A stretch of DNA of 64,000 bases from an uncultured Prevotellaceae bacterium. GTDB taxonomy: Bacteria > Bacteroidota > Bacteroidia > Bacteroidales > Bacteroidaceae. Below the pieces are notes generated by a model. The model saw only the letters and a list, made by a program, of their open reading frames with translations. It made no database searches and was not told the origin of the DNA. Positions 32,088 to 39,273 of this stretch are shown one piece after another. The translations under genes were made by a program, and so were the position numbers. The stretch lies in contig CACYNE010000007.1 of assembly GCA_902775605.1 (NCBI GenBank), positions 1 through 64,000 on the forward strand, given 5' to 3'. Each line of letters starts with the position of its first letter. Positions within the stretch are counted from its first letter, which is position 1.

Positions 32088-33174
32088 GGCTCCTGTCTTT
32101 TATGGCCGAAGCATACACTTCGACGTAGGTTGTTACTTTATTCTCATCCCAATCCATCAGCTTGCAATACTCTGATGGTATCTCTAATGGTATAACATTT
32201 CCAAAGAGATCTCGTAATTGTGGCTTATTGATAGCTGCCACAAGGGCATTCTGCTTTATTGAGGGCTTTATATATGGAGGGCAAGCCGTTAGACCGTCCA
32301 TTTGCCAAAAATTCCAAGAAATGATATGACAGACAGATTTTATATATTCATAATCCTCCAAATACAACCCGTCAAAATCAATTTCTTCTATCTTATTGAG
32401 TAAAGTTCTTATAGAACCTTTATTGTTCTTAATCAGTTTGCTAAGATTATACGCTTTTAGGTTGTCAATTAAAGTATATAGTAAAGCTTCTCTTGTTAGT
32501 ACGAGATTATCGCCTTGCCATTCAAACCCGTAAGTGTGTTTATATGCCTTGATGATCCAATCTGCCCATTCCTTTTTGGTGGCGTTACTATCAATTCCAA
32601 CGAAAGTGTTGACAACCCTCAGTTTGCGATCAAGAATACCGATTCTTTGCTTAAGTGGAATCACACGTTCTGTAACCACATCATACCTACTGGTAAGATA
32701 AGGTCCCTCACCGCAACACATCTCTATTCGGTCTTCAAGCACATACTGCTCCCAGCTTTTGCCAGTTTCCTCGAATGTCTTTCTTAGAATGTCATCATTG
32801 GTTATTTTCCATCTTTTCCCCATCATAGGGCTATTGAATGGACTTCCTGAAGATGGAGCGGCACTACCAAAGAACCAAAGGCTGTCTGCGGCATTGAGTT
32901 GTTCATTGCAGACCCATGACGGAGTGAACACCTCTGCTCGTTTCTTAGTTCTCAGCCGCTTTTCCTCATCACTCTTTCTGACACGAGGGCGTAACACAAG
33001 GCCATTTTCGCCCACGATGTCCTCAATCTGAATGGAGTCGAGTTCATTATGCCCTCCAATATCCGTTGCCCACAGGATGTTTTTACCTGTAGTACGGTCT
33101 ATGAGAAGAATCTCCAGAAAGTCTCGTGGAATCTGGTCTTCAAGGATGTCAACTCTGTCGCGAATATCGGGCAT
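32077..33174 (-). CDS. methylase-like partner subunit of the restriction system
   Basis: A 365-aa protein resembling those labelled restriction endonuclease subunit M in Bacteroidota. It carries KKRAEVFTPSWVCNEQLNAAD, the TP.. motif that precedes motif I in Eco57I-like N6-adenine methylases, and MCCGEGPYLTSRYD, which may be a shifted motif I. No NPPY motif is visible, while the overlapping downstream gene has NPPY but a degenerate motif I. The C-terminal half (NLSKLIKNNKGSIRTLLNKIEE...) is helical and may recognise DNA or bind the partner. The ATG at 33174 follows a promoter-bearing leader region at 33175-33665. Confidence 0.72.
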   Translation of the reverse strand: MPDIRDRVDILEDQIPRDFLEILLIDRTTGKNILWATDIGGHNELDSIQIEDIVGENGLVLRPRVRKSDEEKRLRTKKRAEVFTPSWVCNEQLNAADSLWFFGSAAPSSGSPFNSPMMGKRWKITNDDILRKTFEETGKSWEQYVLEDRIEMCCGEGPYLTSRYDVVTERVIPLKQRIGILDRKLRVVNTFVGIDSNATKKEWADWIIKAYKHTYGFEWQGDNLVLTREALLYTLIDNLKAYNLSKLIKNNKGSIRTLLNKIEEIDFDGLYLEDYEYIKSVCHIISWNFWQMDGLTACPPYIKPSIKQNALVAAINKPQLRDLFGNVIPLEIPSEYCKLMDWDENKVTTYVEVYASAIKDRSHEC

Positions 33175-33227
33175 TGGTCAGCAGCAAATGGTCTGACTGA
33201 TACCCAAGCGTCAGAGGGTTCAATACT

Positions 33228-33530
33228 TCAGGTTTCAACAAAGCAGAAAAAACGAGGGTATCTCCTGCTGCCCGTTCCGTCATTTGGGCCTACCACAGCC
33301 TTACCTATAGAACGAACAGATTTGATACCCTCAGAGGAGTATATACAATGCACCCAAAAGTGTGCGTGAGGGCATAGTAGGCCCTCGGCACACTCCGGCT
33401 GCGTATAATATACACATCCGTAGGCGTCACCTCTGCTATTGTCTTTGATAGGTATTTGATTGTGGTAGTTCAAATGACCAAAAACAAAGCGTACAGTGTC
33501 GCTTTTTCCGCAATGTAGTGCTCCACCCAT
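33228..33530 (-). CDS. possible small protein (100 aa) upstream of the restriction genes
   Basis: An open frame starting MGGALHCGKSDTVRFVFGHLNY and ending RYPRFFCFVET, 53 bp before the methylase-like subunit and with AAGG 8 nt before the ATG. It is rich in Cys and His (LHC, PEC, LLCPHAHFWVHC). No family was recognised. A second frame in the +1 register ahead of it (33436-33630, from MSSEEGGKLQISERRRK) overlaps it, so the pair could be one protein broken by a frameshift, or a non-coding leader that happens to be open. Confidence 0.25.
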   Translation of the reverse strand: MGGALHCGKSDTVRFVFGHLNYHNQIPIKDNSRGDAYGCVYYTQPECAEGLLCPHAHFWVHCIYSSEGIKSVRSIGKAVVGPNDGTGSRRYPRFFCFVET

Positions 33531-33736
33531 CAATTGACCTTCGGTCGAACCTGCTATCGCTCGGCATACAGAAAGATATCTTTCTTCTGCGTTCGCTTAT
33601 CTGCAGCTTTCCGCCCTCCTCAGAGGACATCAATGCTTCTATGAGCAGATGCAATTGCAAAGATAATAAGAATTTGTGAAAGAGTCAACAAAGAAACCGA
33701 AAATATAAGTTTCTTTTAGAAAAAAGTGCAGACAAG
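33531..33736 (-). promoter_or_regulatory. promoter and leader of the restriction operon
   Basis: On the minus strand a TATCTTTG -7 box (33658-33665) with TTTG (33689-33692) 23 bp upstream would start a transcript near 33650, giving a leader of about 475 nt before the first restriction gene. The leader contains a perfect 14-bp palindrome, GAAAGATATCTTTC, near 33570-33583. The TTG-started frame that begins at 33660 overlaps the -7 box and is not accepted as a gene. Confidence 0.5.
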
Positions 33737-33934
33737 AGTATATCCGAATAAGTCGTAGCGATATGCCGTTTCGCTATGAGCGATACTACGTTTCTTTGCA
33801 AGAGATATGCCGTTTCCCTATGAGAGACATGCTGTTTCTCTTAGGCCTAACAATTTTTTCTCTTAGGCCTACCAGTAAAATCTCTTAGGCCTACTAGTAA
33901 TTTTTCTTAGGCCTAGCAGTTTTTTGTAGTGTCA
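33737..33934. repeat. array of nine 22-bp units
   Basis: Nine units follow without slip, starting at 33737, 33759, 33781, 33803, 33825, 33847, 33869, 33891 and 33913. Early units resemble CGATATGCCGTTTCGCTATG + AG; later ones end CTCTTAGGC and begin CTA, so each junction there reads TTAGGCCTA, a palindrome. The fifth unit is a hybrid: early-type left half, late-type right half. No spacers of CRISPR type are present. Confidence 0.9.
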
Positions 33935-34178
33935 CAACAATCTCGTTGTTTTTGGCTGAGACCCAACCTCATCTATGGAAACCCTTTGTACGTGGGGGAT
34001 AGAGGTAGGTGGGTTGGATGCATTCAACCCACCATCAACCCAACTTTAACCCAACTCCGATTCTTCGATTTTTTTAGATGGTGGGGTGATGGTGGGTTCA
34101 TGTTGGGTTGAGACCATTCACCCCAACATCTCAGATTCCCTTTATACAAAGGCGCTTCAGAAGAAAATGGTGGGATGG
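33935..34178. repeat. GGGTTG/CAACCC-rich inverted-repeat region
   Basis: A perfect 9-bp stem hairpin GGTGGGTTG-GATGCATT-CAACCCACC lies at 34008-34033, followed by two CAACCCAAC copies 11 bp apart on one strand and, after 34080, GGTGGGTT and TGTTGGGTTGAG on the other. The region between the 22-bp array and the TSCPD gene has no coding signal. Confidence 0.7.
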
Positions 34179-34448
34179 TTACTCCGCTGGCGCATCCTTG
34201 AGCAGCTCCAAGGCTCGACAGAGCTGGTCGGGGCATGAGGTGCTCTTGTTTCCACAACGGATGCCGTTGATGCGGGCGATGACGTCGTCGATCTTCTGAC
34301 CACGCACCAGTTGGCTGACGCCCTGGAGGTTGCCGTGACAGCCGCCCAGGAAGAAGACTTGCTGGATGACGTTGTTCTCGTCGGCAGTTACGTCGATGAG
34401 TTTAGAACAGGTGCCTTTTGTTTCGTACTGAATGTGTTTTGTTTTCAT
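34179..34448 (-). CDS. TSCPD-domain protein (TIGR03905 type)
   Basis: An 89-aa cytoplasmic protein containing the name-giving TSCPDQL motif near residue 69 and conserved Cys residues (GTCSKLIDV, FLGGCHGNL, IRCGNKS). The same domain closes vitamin B12-dependent ribonucleotide reductases; stand-alone copies are common in gut anaerobes and have no settled role. It lies 18 bp after dgt on the same strand and is probably co-transcribed, which would fit a link to deoxynucleotide metabolism, but that link is inferred. Confidence 0.85.
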   Translation of the reverse strand: MKTKHIQYETKGTCSKLIDVTADENNVIQQVFFLGGCHGNLQGVSQLVRGQKIDDVIARINGIRCGNKSTSCPDQLCRALELLKDAPAE

Positions 34449-34466
34449 AATCTGGTTTGTTTGTGT

Positions 34467-35804
34467 TTAGATGATGGGCAGTGAGATGCCGCAAATCTTT
34501 TGATAGACATCGAGGGCATAGACGTCGGTCATGCCGCTGATATAGTCGATGACGGCCATGAGGCGGGTCTCGAGGTCTGGACTGTCGATGTCGTATTGAC
34601 TGCTAACACGTCCGATGAGTTGCTGTGAGTAGTAGCGTTCTGGATGTTCGATGGCCTCGACCATGAGTTCCATGAGGGTTGCCATGATGCGATAACCAGA
34701 CAGCTCGACATCGAGCACGGGGCGACTGCGATAGATGCGCTGCTTGGAAATCTTGGTGCAGCGAACGTAGGCGTCGTGCTGAAGGGGCGAGATGTGGTCG
34801 ATGAGCGAACCAGTGAAGGTGCCAGCGAGAATCTTATCTTCATGGGAGATGAAGGCGTGAGTACATTCGTTCTCGAGCTTGCCGATGACGCAGGCACGCA
34901 GGTACTGAATCTTCTCGTTGGGGTCGGTTAGTTCCTCGTCGCTGATGCGCTGGCGGATGTGATTTTGCACGGTTTCATCGAAGAATGCCATCATCAAATC
35001 CATAGTTTCGTCAAAGCTGAGAATCTTCAGTTTGAAGGCATCTTCGAGGTCCATAATCTCATAACAGATATCATCGGCGGCCTCGACAAGATAGACCAGC
35101 GGATAGCGGGCCCAGCGTTGCTGACCATCGGCACCGGGTGTTATCTGGGGGATGCCCAGACGCTGGGCGATGGTGAGGTAGTTGTCCTGCTCGCTACTGA
35201 AAAAACCAAACTTGTTTTTGGGCGCTTTAAACGAGGGGTAGGGATACTTCACGATGGAGGCCAGCGTGCTGTAGGTCATGGCGAATCCGCCCGTGCGGCG
35301 CCCCTTAAAGCTGTGGGTGAGCAGGCGGAAGGCATTGGCATTACCGTCGAAACGGGTGATGTCTTCCCAGAATTCGGGTGATACCTTCTTCTGTAGATAG
35401 CCGCCCTTGCCCTCTGTGAAGAAGGTCTGGATGGCCTTCTCGCCACTATGGCCGAAGGGCGGATTGCCCAAATCGTGGGCCAAGCAGGCGGCAGCGACAA
35501 TCTGGCCAATCTCGGATACCAGCGGACTGAGGGCATCGCCATAGCGCTCGTGCAGATGCTGATAGATATCATTGCCCAGCGACATGCCCACGCTGGCCAC
35601 CTCGAGGGAGTGGGTGAGGCGGTTGTGGACAAAGACGCTGCCTGGTAATGGAAAGACCTGTGTCTTGTTTTGCAGACGACGGAAAGGGGCCGAGAAGATC
35701 AAACGGTCGTAGTCGCGCTTGAATTCGGTGCGGTCGTCATGGCGCTCCAGGTGGCGATGCTCCTGGCCCAGACGGCAGTTAGAGATGAGTTGATTCCATT
35801 CCAT
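34467..35804 (-). CDS. dgt: deoxyguanosinetriphosphate triphosphohydrolase (dGTPase)
   Basis: Hydrolyses dGTP, and possibly other dNTPs, to deoxynucleoside and triphosphate. The 445-aa HD-domain protein shows FSAPFRRLQNKTQVFPL, the first metal ligand in NRLTHSLEVASVG, the HD pair in ACLAHDLGNPPFGHSGE and the distal ligand in EAADDICYEIMDLED, the usual order for the type with an N-terminal R-R-x-x-x-K-T segment. Length agrees with Bacteroidota dGTPases. The start at 35804 (MEWNQLISNCRLG) lies 24 bp behind the AraC gene. The TSCPD gene follows. Confidence 0.92.
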   Translation of the reverse strand: MEWNQLISNCRLGQEHRHLERHDDRTEFKRDYDRLIFSAPFRRLQNKTQVFPLPGSVFVHNRLTHSLEVASVGMSLGNDIYQHLHERYGDALSPLVSEIGQIVAAACLAHDLGNPPFGHSGEKAIQTFFTEGKGGYLQKKVSPEFWEDITRFDGNANAFRLLTHSFKGRRTGGFAMTYSTLASIVKYPYPSFKAPKNKFGFFSSEQDNYLTIAQRLGIPQITPGADGQQRWARYPLVYLVEAADDICYEIMDLEDAFKLKILSFDETMDLMMAFFDETVQNHIRQRISDEELTDPNEKIQYLRACVIGKLENECTHAFISHEDKILAGTFTGSLIDHISPLQHDAYVRCTKISKQRIYRSRPVLDVELSGYRIMATLMELMVEAIEHPERYYSQQLIGRVSSQYDIDSPDLETRLMAVIDYISGMTDVYALDVYQKICGISLPII

Positions 35805-35828
35805 AGTGGCAAAAGGGATATCGTGGGG

Positions 35829-36707
35829 TTATAACTTTCTGTAGGCCTTGGGGCTCACGCCGACGTGCTCCTTGAAGTACTTACCCAGGAATGACTGGTT
35901 GGGGAACTTCAGTTCCTCGGCAATCTCCTTGATGGTCTTGGTGGTCTCCTTCAGGGCAATGCGCAACTCCTGGATGACGTAGAAGTCAATCCATTCGTTG
36001 GGGGTGCGATGACTGACGGCCTTGACGCTCTCGCTGAGGTATTTAGGGGTGATGCTGAGTTGGTCGGCATACCATCCCACGCGGCGCTCGCTGCGGCAGT
36101 TGGCCTCGAGAAGAGCGATGAAATCGGTGAAAATGGCGTCGGAACGCATCTGGCGCTTACCCGTAGAGGGCATGCGATTGCTATAGATAACGTTGCTCAG
36201 GTCATAGAACATGGCGAGGAGCAGCGTGCGAACCAGATCGCGACGATAGTGGTTGCTGGTGTCGTCCATCTTTGAGCGCACCACACGGAAATACTCCTTG
36301 AAGGTGTTTTGCTCTTGCTCCTTGAGGGCCAGCACAGGATTGTTGCGGGCATAGAGGAACAGGGTGGAGAGGTCGCTTACGTTGCGAATGGTCTCGTGAT
36401 AGAAGTCGATGGACAGGGCTATATAGAGTCCCTTGGAGTCGGGCGAGGTAGTCAATTTATCGACCACGTGATGGTCGGAAACAATGATGAAGTCGCCGGG
36501 ACCGATGTTTTGTTCTTGGGCGTCAAGCTGGTAATTCGCGCTACCTTCCGTGCAGAGACCTAAAAGGATGAAGTTCATACGGCGGGGCACCTCGAGCTGA
36601 GGAGCCGTGCTTGACTGTTCGATGAGTACGATGTCGTTGTCGATATTGCTACCCGCCATGCTCTGGCGTAGCATCTGAATGTTACTTTCTCTAATTAATT
36701 TTGACAT
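35829..36707 (-). CDS. AraC-family transcriptional regulator
   Basis: Soluble 292-aa regulator with a cupin-like N-terminal domain (RRMNFILLGLCTEGSANYQLD, GPGDFIIVSDHHVVD) and a C-terminal pair of helix-turn-helix motifs (GWYADQLSITPKYLSESVKAV; TIKEIAEELKFPNQSFLGKYFKEHVGVSPKAYRK). The ATG at 36707 (MSKLIRESN) is chosen over the GTG at 36734. Its ligand and targets are not shown by context: it is between murI and dgt and could read through to either only as part of a long leftward transcript. This architecture is common for Bacteroidota AraC proteins that respond to small molecules or stress. Confidence 0.85.
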   Translation of the reverse strand: MSKLIRESNIQMLRQSMAGSNIDNDIVLIEQSSTAPQLEVPRRMNFILLGLCTEGSANYQLDAQEQNIGPGDFIIVSDHHVVDKLTTSPDSKGLYIALSIDFYHETIRNVSDLSTLFLYARNNPVLALKEQEQNTFKEYFRVVRSKMDDTSNHYRRDLVRTLLLAMFYDLSNVIYSNRMPSTGKRQMRSDAIFTDFIALLEANCRSERRVGWYADQLSITPKYLSESVKAVSHRTPNEWIDFYVIQELRIALKETTKTIKEIAEELKFPNQSFLGKYFKEHVGVSPKAYRKL

Positions 36708-36743
36708 GGATATGATTTCGTGAATGGAATACACCAGGTAGAC

Positions 36744-37580
36744 TTAGCCCAGCGTGATATTTTCTACCTGGACAGGCTCGTGAAGGAAAATCTGTGCCGA
36801 CTCCTTGAACTTGTCGGGGTTTTCGGTGGTGAGATAGTGAACGAGGCCGTTCTTAGAGCATTGGCTCTCCATCTCAGGATGGCGCGCGAGATAGTTGACA
36901 AGACTATTGGCCACATACTCTCCTTGGGAAAGGACTTCCACACCCTTGGGAAGAAACTTGCGTATCTTAGGCAAGAGGAGTGGGTAGTGTGTGCAGCCGA
37001 GTATAATGGTGTCAATTTGCGGGTCAAGCGCCATAATCTGGTTGATGCGTTTTTCCACAAAGTAGTCGGCACCGGGGGAGTCGGCTTCATTGTATTCAAC
37101 CAGGGGGACCCAGAAGGGACAGGCCACGCCCGATACCTTGACGTCGGGGTGGAGCTTCTGGATTTCAAGGTTATAGCTTTCACTCTTGATGGTTCCCTCG
37201 GTGGCCAGCACACCCACATGACGACTGTGGGTGAGGTCGCCGATGATCTCGGCGGTGGGGCGGATGATGCCCAGCACGCGGCGGTTGGCATCCCACTGGG
37301 GAAGGTCGTGCTGCTGGATGGTACGCAAAGCCTTGGCTGAGGCTGTGTTGCATCCCAAGATGACCAGATGGCAGCCCATCTCGAACAGGCGCAGCACGGC
37401 CTGACGAGTGAACTCATAGACAACATCGAAGGAGCGCGGACCATAAGGGGCACGCGCATTGTCGCCCAAGTACAGATAGTCGTACTGGGGCAGCTGATGA
37501 CGGATGCCATGAAGAATGGTCAGTCCGCCATATCCGCTGTCGAATATGCCAATAGGCCCTGGCGCCTGGGGTAGGGTCAT
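36744..37580 (-). CDS. murI: glutamate racemase
   Basis: Makes D-glutamate for peptidoglycan. The 278-aa protein begins with GIFDSGYGGLTIL (first catalytic-Cys region with Gly-Gly; DSGxGG) and has YLGDNARAPYG, LVILGCNTASAKALR (catalytic Cys of CNTA), and IILGCTHYPLLLP (second catalytic Cys). All key residues are present. The ATG overlaps the stop codon of the upstream ompH gene by four bases (ATGA), so it is translationally coupled to the envelope operon. Confidence 0.94.
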   Translation of the reverse strand: MTLPQAPGPIGIFDSGYGGLTILHGIRHQLPQYDYLYLGDNARAPYGPRSFDVVYEFTRQAVLRLFEMGCHLVILGCNTASAKALRTIQQHDLPQWDANRRVLGIIRPTAEIIGDLTHSRHVGVLATEGTIKSESYNLEIQKLHPDVKVSGVACPFWVPLVEYNEADSPGADYFVEKRINQIMALDPQIDTIILGCTHYPLLLPKIRKFLPKGVEVLSQGEYVANSLVNYLARHPEMESQCSKNGLVHYLTTENPDKFKESAQIFLHEPVQVENITLG

Positions 37581-38104
37581 TTCTTGAGTTTTGAGATGAC
37601 TTCCTCGTTGAGGTCAACACCAAGTTCGGGCTCGATGAACGGGCAGGCATTGGAGTCGGTGTTGATGACAAGGGCCAGATGATGTTGGCGAGCCAATGCG
37701 GCGATGGTCTCGTTGAGGCGTGTACGAAGGGGAGCCTTCAACTCTTGCTCGGCCTTGGCCAGGTCGGCCTCTCCCTGCTTCTTGAAAGCCAGGTTCTTCT
37801 GCATCAAGTCCTGAAGCTCGGTCTGGCGCTTCAAAAGGATGGTGCGTGGAAACTCCTTCTGGCCTTCGAGGAAGTCCTCATACTTGCGGTTGAACTCGTC
37901 CTCTGCACGCTGCAACTCCTTTTCGTAGGCCTCGCGCAGGGTGTTCATCTGCTGTAACATGCCTTCGTATTCGGGCATGGCTGCCAAAGCGGTCTCATAA
38001 CTCAGATAACCAAAGCGTACCTGATGGGCCACAGAGTCCTCCCCTTGTGCCATAGCGGGCACACTGAGGAGGACCATGATAGCGATAATAAGATGTTTCA
38101 CCAT
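37577..38104 (-). CDS. OmpH/Skp-family periplasmic chaperone (third copy)
   Basis: A 175-aa Skp-like protein: signal peptide (MVKHLIIAIMVLLSVPAMA), short beta strand (VRFGYLSYETALAAMPEY), a long charged coiled coil (about 45-125: EKELQRAEDEFNRKYEDFLEG, ILLKRQTELQDLMQK) and a closing domain with LALVINTDS and VDLNEEVISKL. Skp holds unfolded outer-membrane proteins on the way to BamA. It is the most distal of three tandem OmpH genes and overlaps murI by four bases. Confidence 0.88.
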   Translation of the reverse strand: MVKHLIIAIMVLLSVPAMAQGEDSVAHQVRFGYLSYETALAAMPEYEGMLQQMNTLREAYEKELQRAEDEFNRKYEDFLEGQKEFPRTILLKRQTELQDLMQKNLAFKKQGEADLAKAEQELKAPLRTRLNETIAALARQHHLALVINTDSNACPFIEPELGVDLNEEVISKLKK

Positions 38105-38110
38105 ATTATA

Positions 38111-38614
38111 TTACTTCAATCCAAGTTTTGCCTTTACCTGTGCAGTGACATCGGTAGACAGCGTGGTGCTGATGTAAGGGATGCCTGCACCCATTTCCAT
38201 GATGTAAACATAGTTGCCTTCCTGACCAACAGCCTTGATGGCGTCGAGCACCTTGGTGGTGATGGCCTGCATCTTCTCCTGCTGAGCCTTCTGCATGGCC
38301 TGCTGGTTGTCCTGGTAGGTCTGCTGAATGCGCTGATAGAGGTCGTTCAACTCCTGGTTGCGACGGGTCTTAATGTTCTCGGGCAGAGTGGCCTGCTCCT
38401 TCTCAAAGGTGTCGGCCTTCTTCTGAAGCTCGTCCTGCATTGACTTCAGGTCGGCCTCGTACTGCTCGGCCAGCTTCTGGATCTCAGTCTGGGCAGCAGT
38501 GAACTCGGGCATGCCCTGAATGATTTCCTGTGTGTTAACATGGCCGAACTTGGCCTGAGCTGATGCGGTGAGACCGCAGAGTGCGCAGAGTGCGCAAAGA
38601 ATAAACTTTTTCAT
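38111..38614 (-). CDS. OmpH/Skp-family periplasmic chaperone (second copy)
   Basis: A 167-aa Skp-like protein with signal peptide MKKFILCALCALCGLTASAQ, the beta strand KFGHVNTQEIIQGMPEF, a coiled coil (LAEQYEADLKSMQDELQKKA, NQQAMQKAQQEKMQ) and a C-terminal YVYIMEMGAGIPYISTTLSTDV strand region. The signal peptide contains a CALCAL duplication from a 9-bp repeat in the DNA. It is 6 bp from the next OmpH gene downstream and 98 bp from the previous one, the gap being mostly an 8-bp array. Confidence 0.9.
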   Translation of the reverse strand: MKKFILCALCALCGLTASAQAKFGHVNTQEIIQGMPEFTAAQTEIQKLAEQYEADLKSMQDELQKKADTFEKEQATLPENIKTRRNQELNDLYQRIQQTYQDNQQAMQKAQQEKMQAITTKVLDAIKAVGQEGNYVYIMEMGAGIPYISTTLSTDVTAQVKAKLGLK

Positions 38615-38652
38615 TGTTTTGAATTAATTATTTGTTATTTTCTTTTTTTTGT

Positions 38653-38708
38653 CGTTATGACGTTGTTACGTTTTGTCGTTATTACGAAATGTCGAGATGA
38701 CGAAGTCA
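38653..38708. repeat. 8-bp period array between the first and second ompH genes
   Basis: Seven consecutive octamers, all starting CG: CGTTATGA, CGTTGTTA, CGTTTTGT, CGTTATTA, CGAAATGT, CGAGATGA, CGAAGTCA. They fill the gap up to the stop codon region of the first ompH gene. Confidence 0.9.
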
Positions 38709-38712
38709 CTTC

Positions 38713-39225
38713 TTAATAAGAGTAACCCAGCTTACGGAGCACCTCGTCGCTGATGTCAATCTTGGGCGAGCCGAAGATGATGCCGGCATCGCTGGCACGG
38801 TCGAGCACTAACTGATAACCACGGAGTTCGGCCACATCCTTGATGGCATTATAGACCTCTTCCTGGATGGGTGACATCAGGGCGGTACGCTTCTTAAACA
38901 GTTCACCATCGGGACCGAAGTACTTGCGCTTCAGGTCGCTGGCCTGCTTCTCCTTCTCCATGATGGCGTCCTGCTTGGCTTTCTTCTGCTCCTTAGAGAG
39001 GAACACCACCTCGTTCTGGTAGTTCTTATACATGGTCTGGGCCTCGGTGGTCAACGCATCGACCTCGGCCTGCCACTTCTTAGAGACCTGTGTGAGTTGC
39101 TCGTTGGCACGCTCGTAGGCGGGAATATTCTTGAAGATATAGTCCATATCGACTAAAGCAAACTTCTGAGCCTGCATGGATATTGCCGAAGCAAACAGGG
39201 CTATCAATAATATTACTTTCTTCAT
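38713..39225 (-). CDS. OmpH/Skp-family periplasmic chaperone (first copy)
   Basis: A 170-aa Skp-like protein: signal peptide MKKVILLIALFASAISMQAQ, FALVDMDYIFKNIPAYE strand-helix start, long coiled coil (EVVFLSKEQKKAKQDAIMEKEKQ), and a C-terminal YQLVLDRASDAGIIFGSPKID block. It follows bamA by 48 bp and presumably serves outer-membrane protein assembly with it. Confidence 0.9.
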   Translation of the reverse strand: MKKVILLIALFASAISMQAQKFALVDMDYIFKNIPAYERANEQLTQVSKKWQAEVDALTTEAQTMYKNYQNEVVFLSKEQKKAKQDAIMEKEKQASDLKRKYFGPDGELFKKRTALMSPIQEEVYNAIKDVAELRGYQLVLDRASDAGIIFGSPKIDISDEVLRKLGYSY

Positions 39226-39270
39226 CGTTATTACAATTTAAGTTTTCGTTATTACGTTATTATGTCGCTG
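39226..39270. repeat. 8-bp period array between bamA and ompH
   Basis: CGTTATTA occurs at 39226-39233, 39247-39254 and 39255-39262, the last followed by TGTCGCTG. The first copy is separated by a 13-bp interval and touches the ompH start codon. Confidence 0.7.
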
Positions 39271-39273
39271 TCA

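Noticed and set aside
33436-33660. Minus-strand gene of 74 codons upstream of the restriction genes
   Set aside because: Its only upstream start is TTG overlapping a TATCTTTG promoter box, and the frame lies in a different register from the neighbouring open frame; treated as leader.
33737-33934. CRISPR array in the 22-bp repeats
   Set aside because: The units abut directly with no unique spacers, the unit sequence drifts from one end to the other, and no cas gene is in the window.
33737-34178. Phase-variable invertible promoter near the restriction operon
   Set aside because: No long inverted repeat pair flanks an invertible segment and no recombinase gene is nearby.
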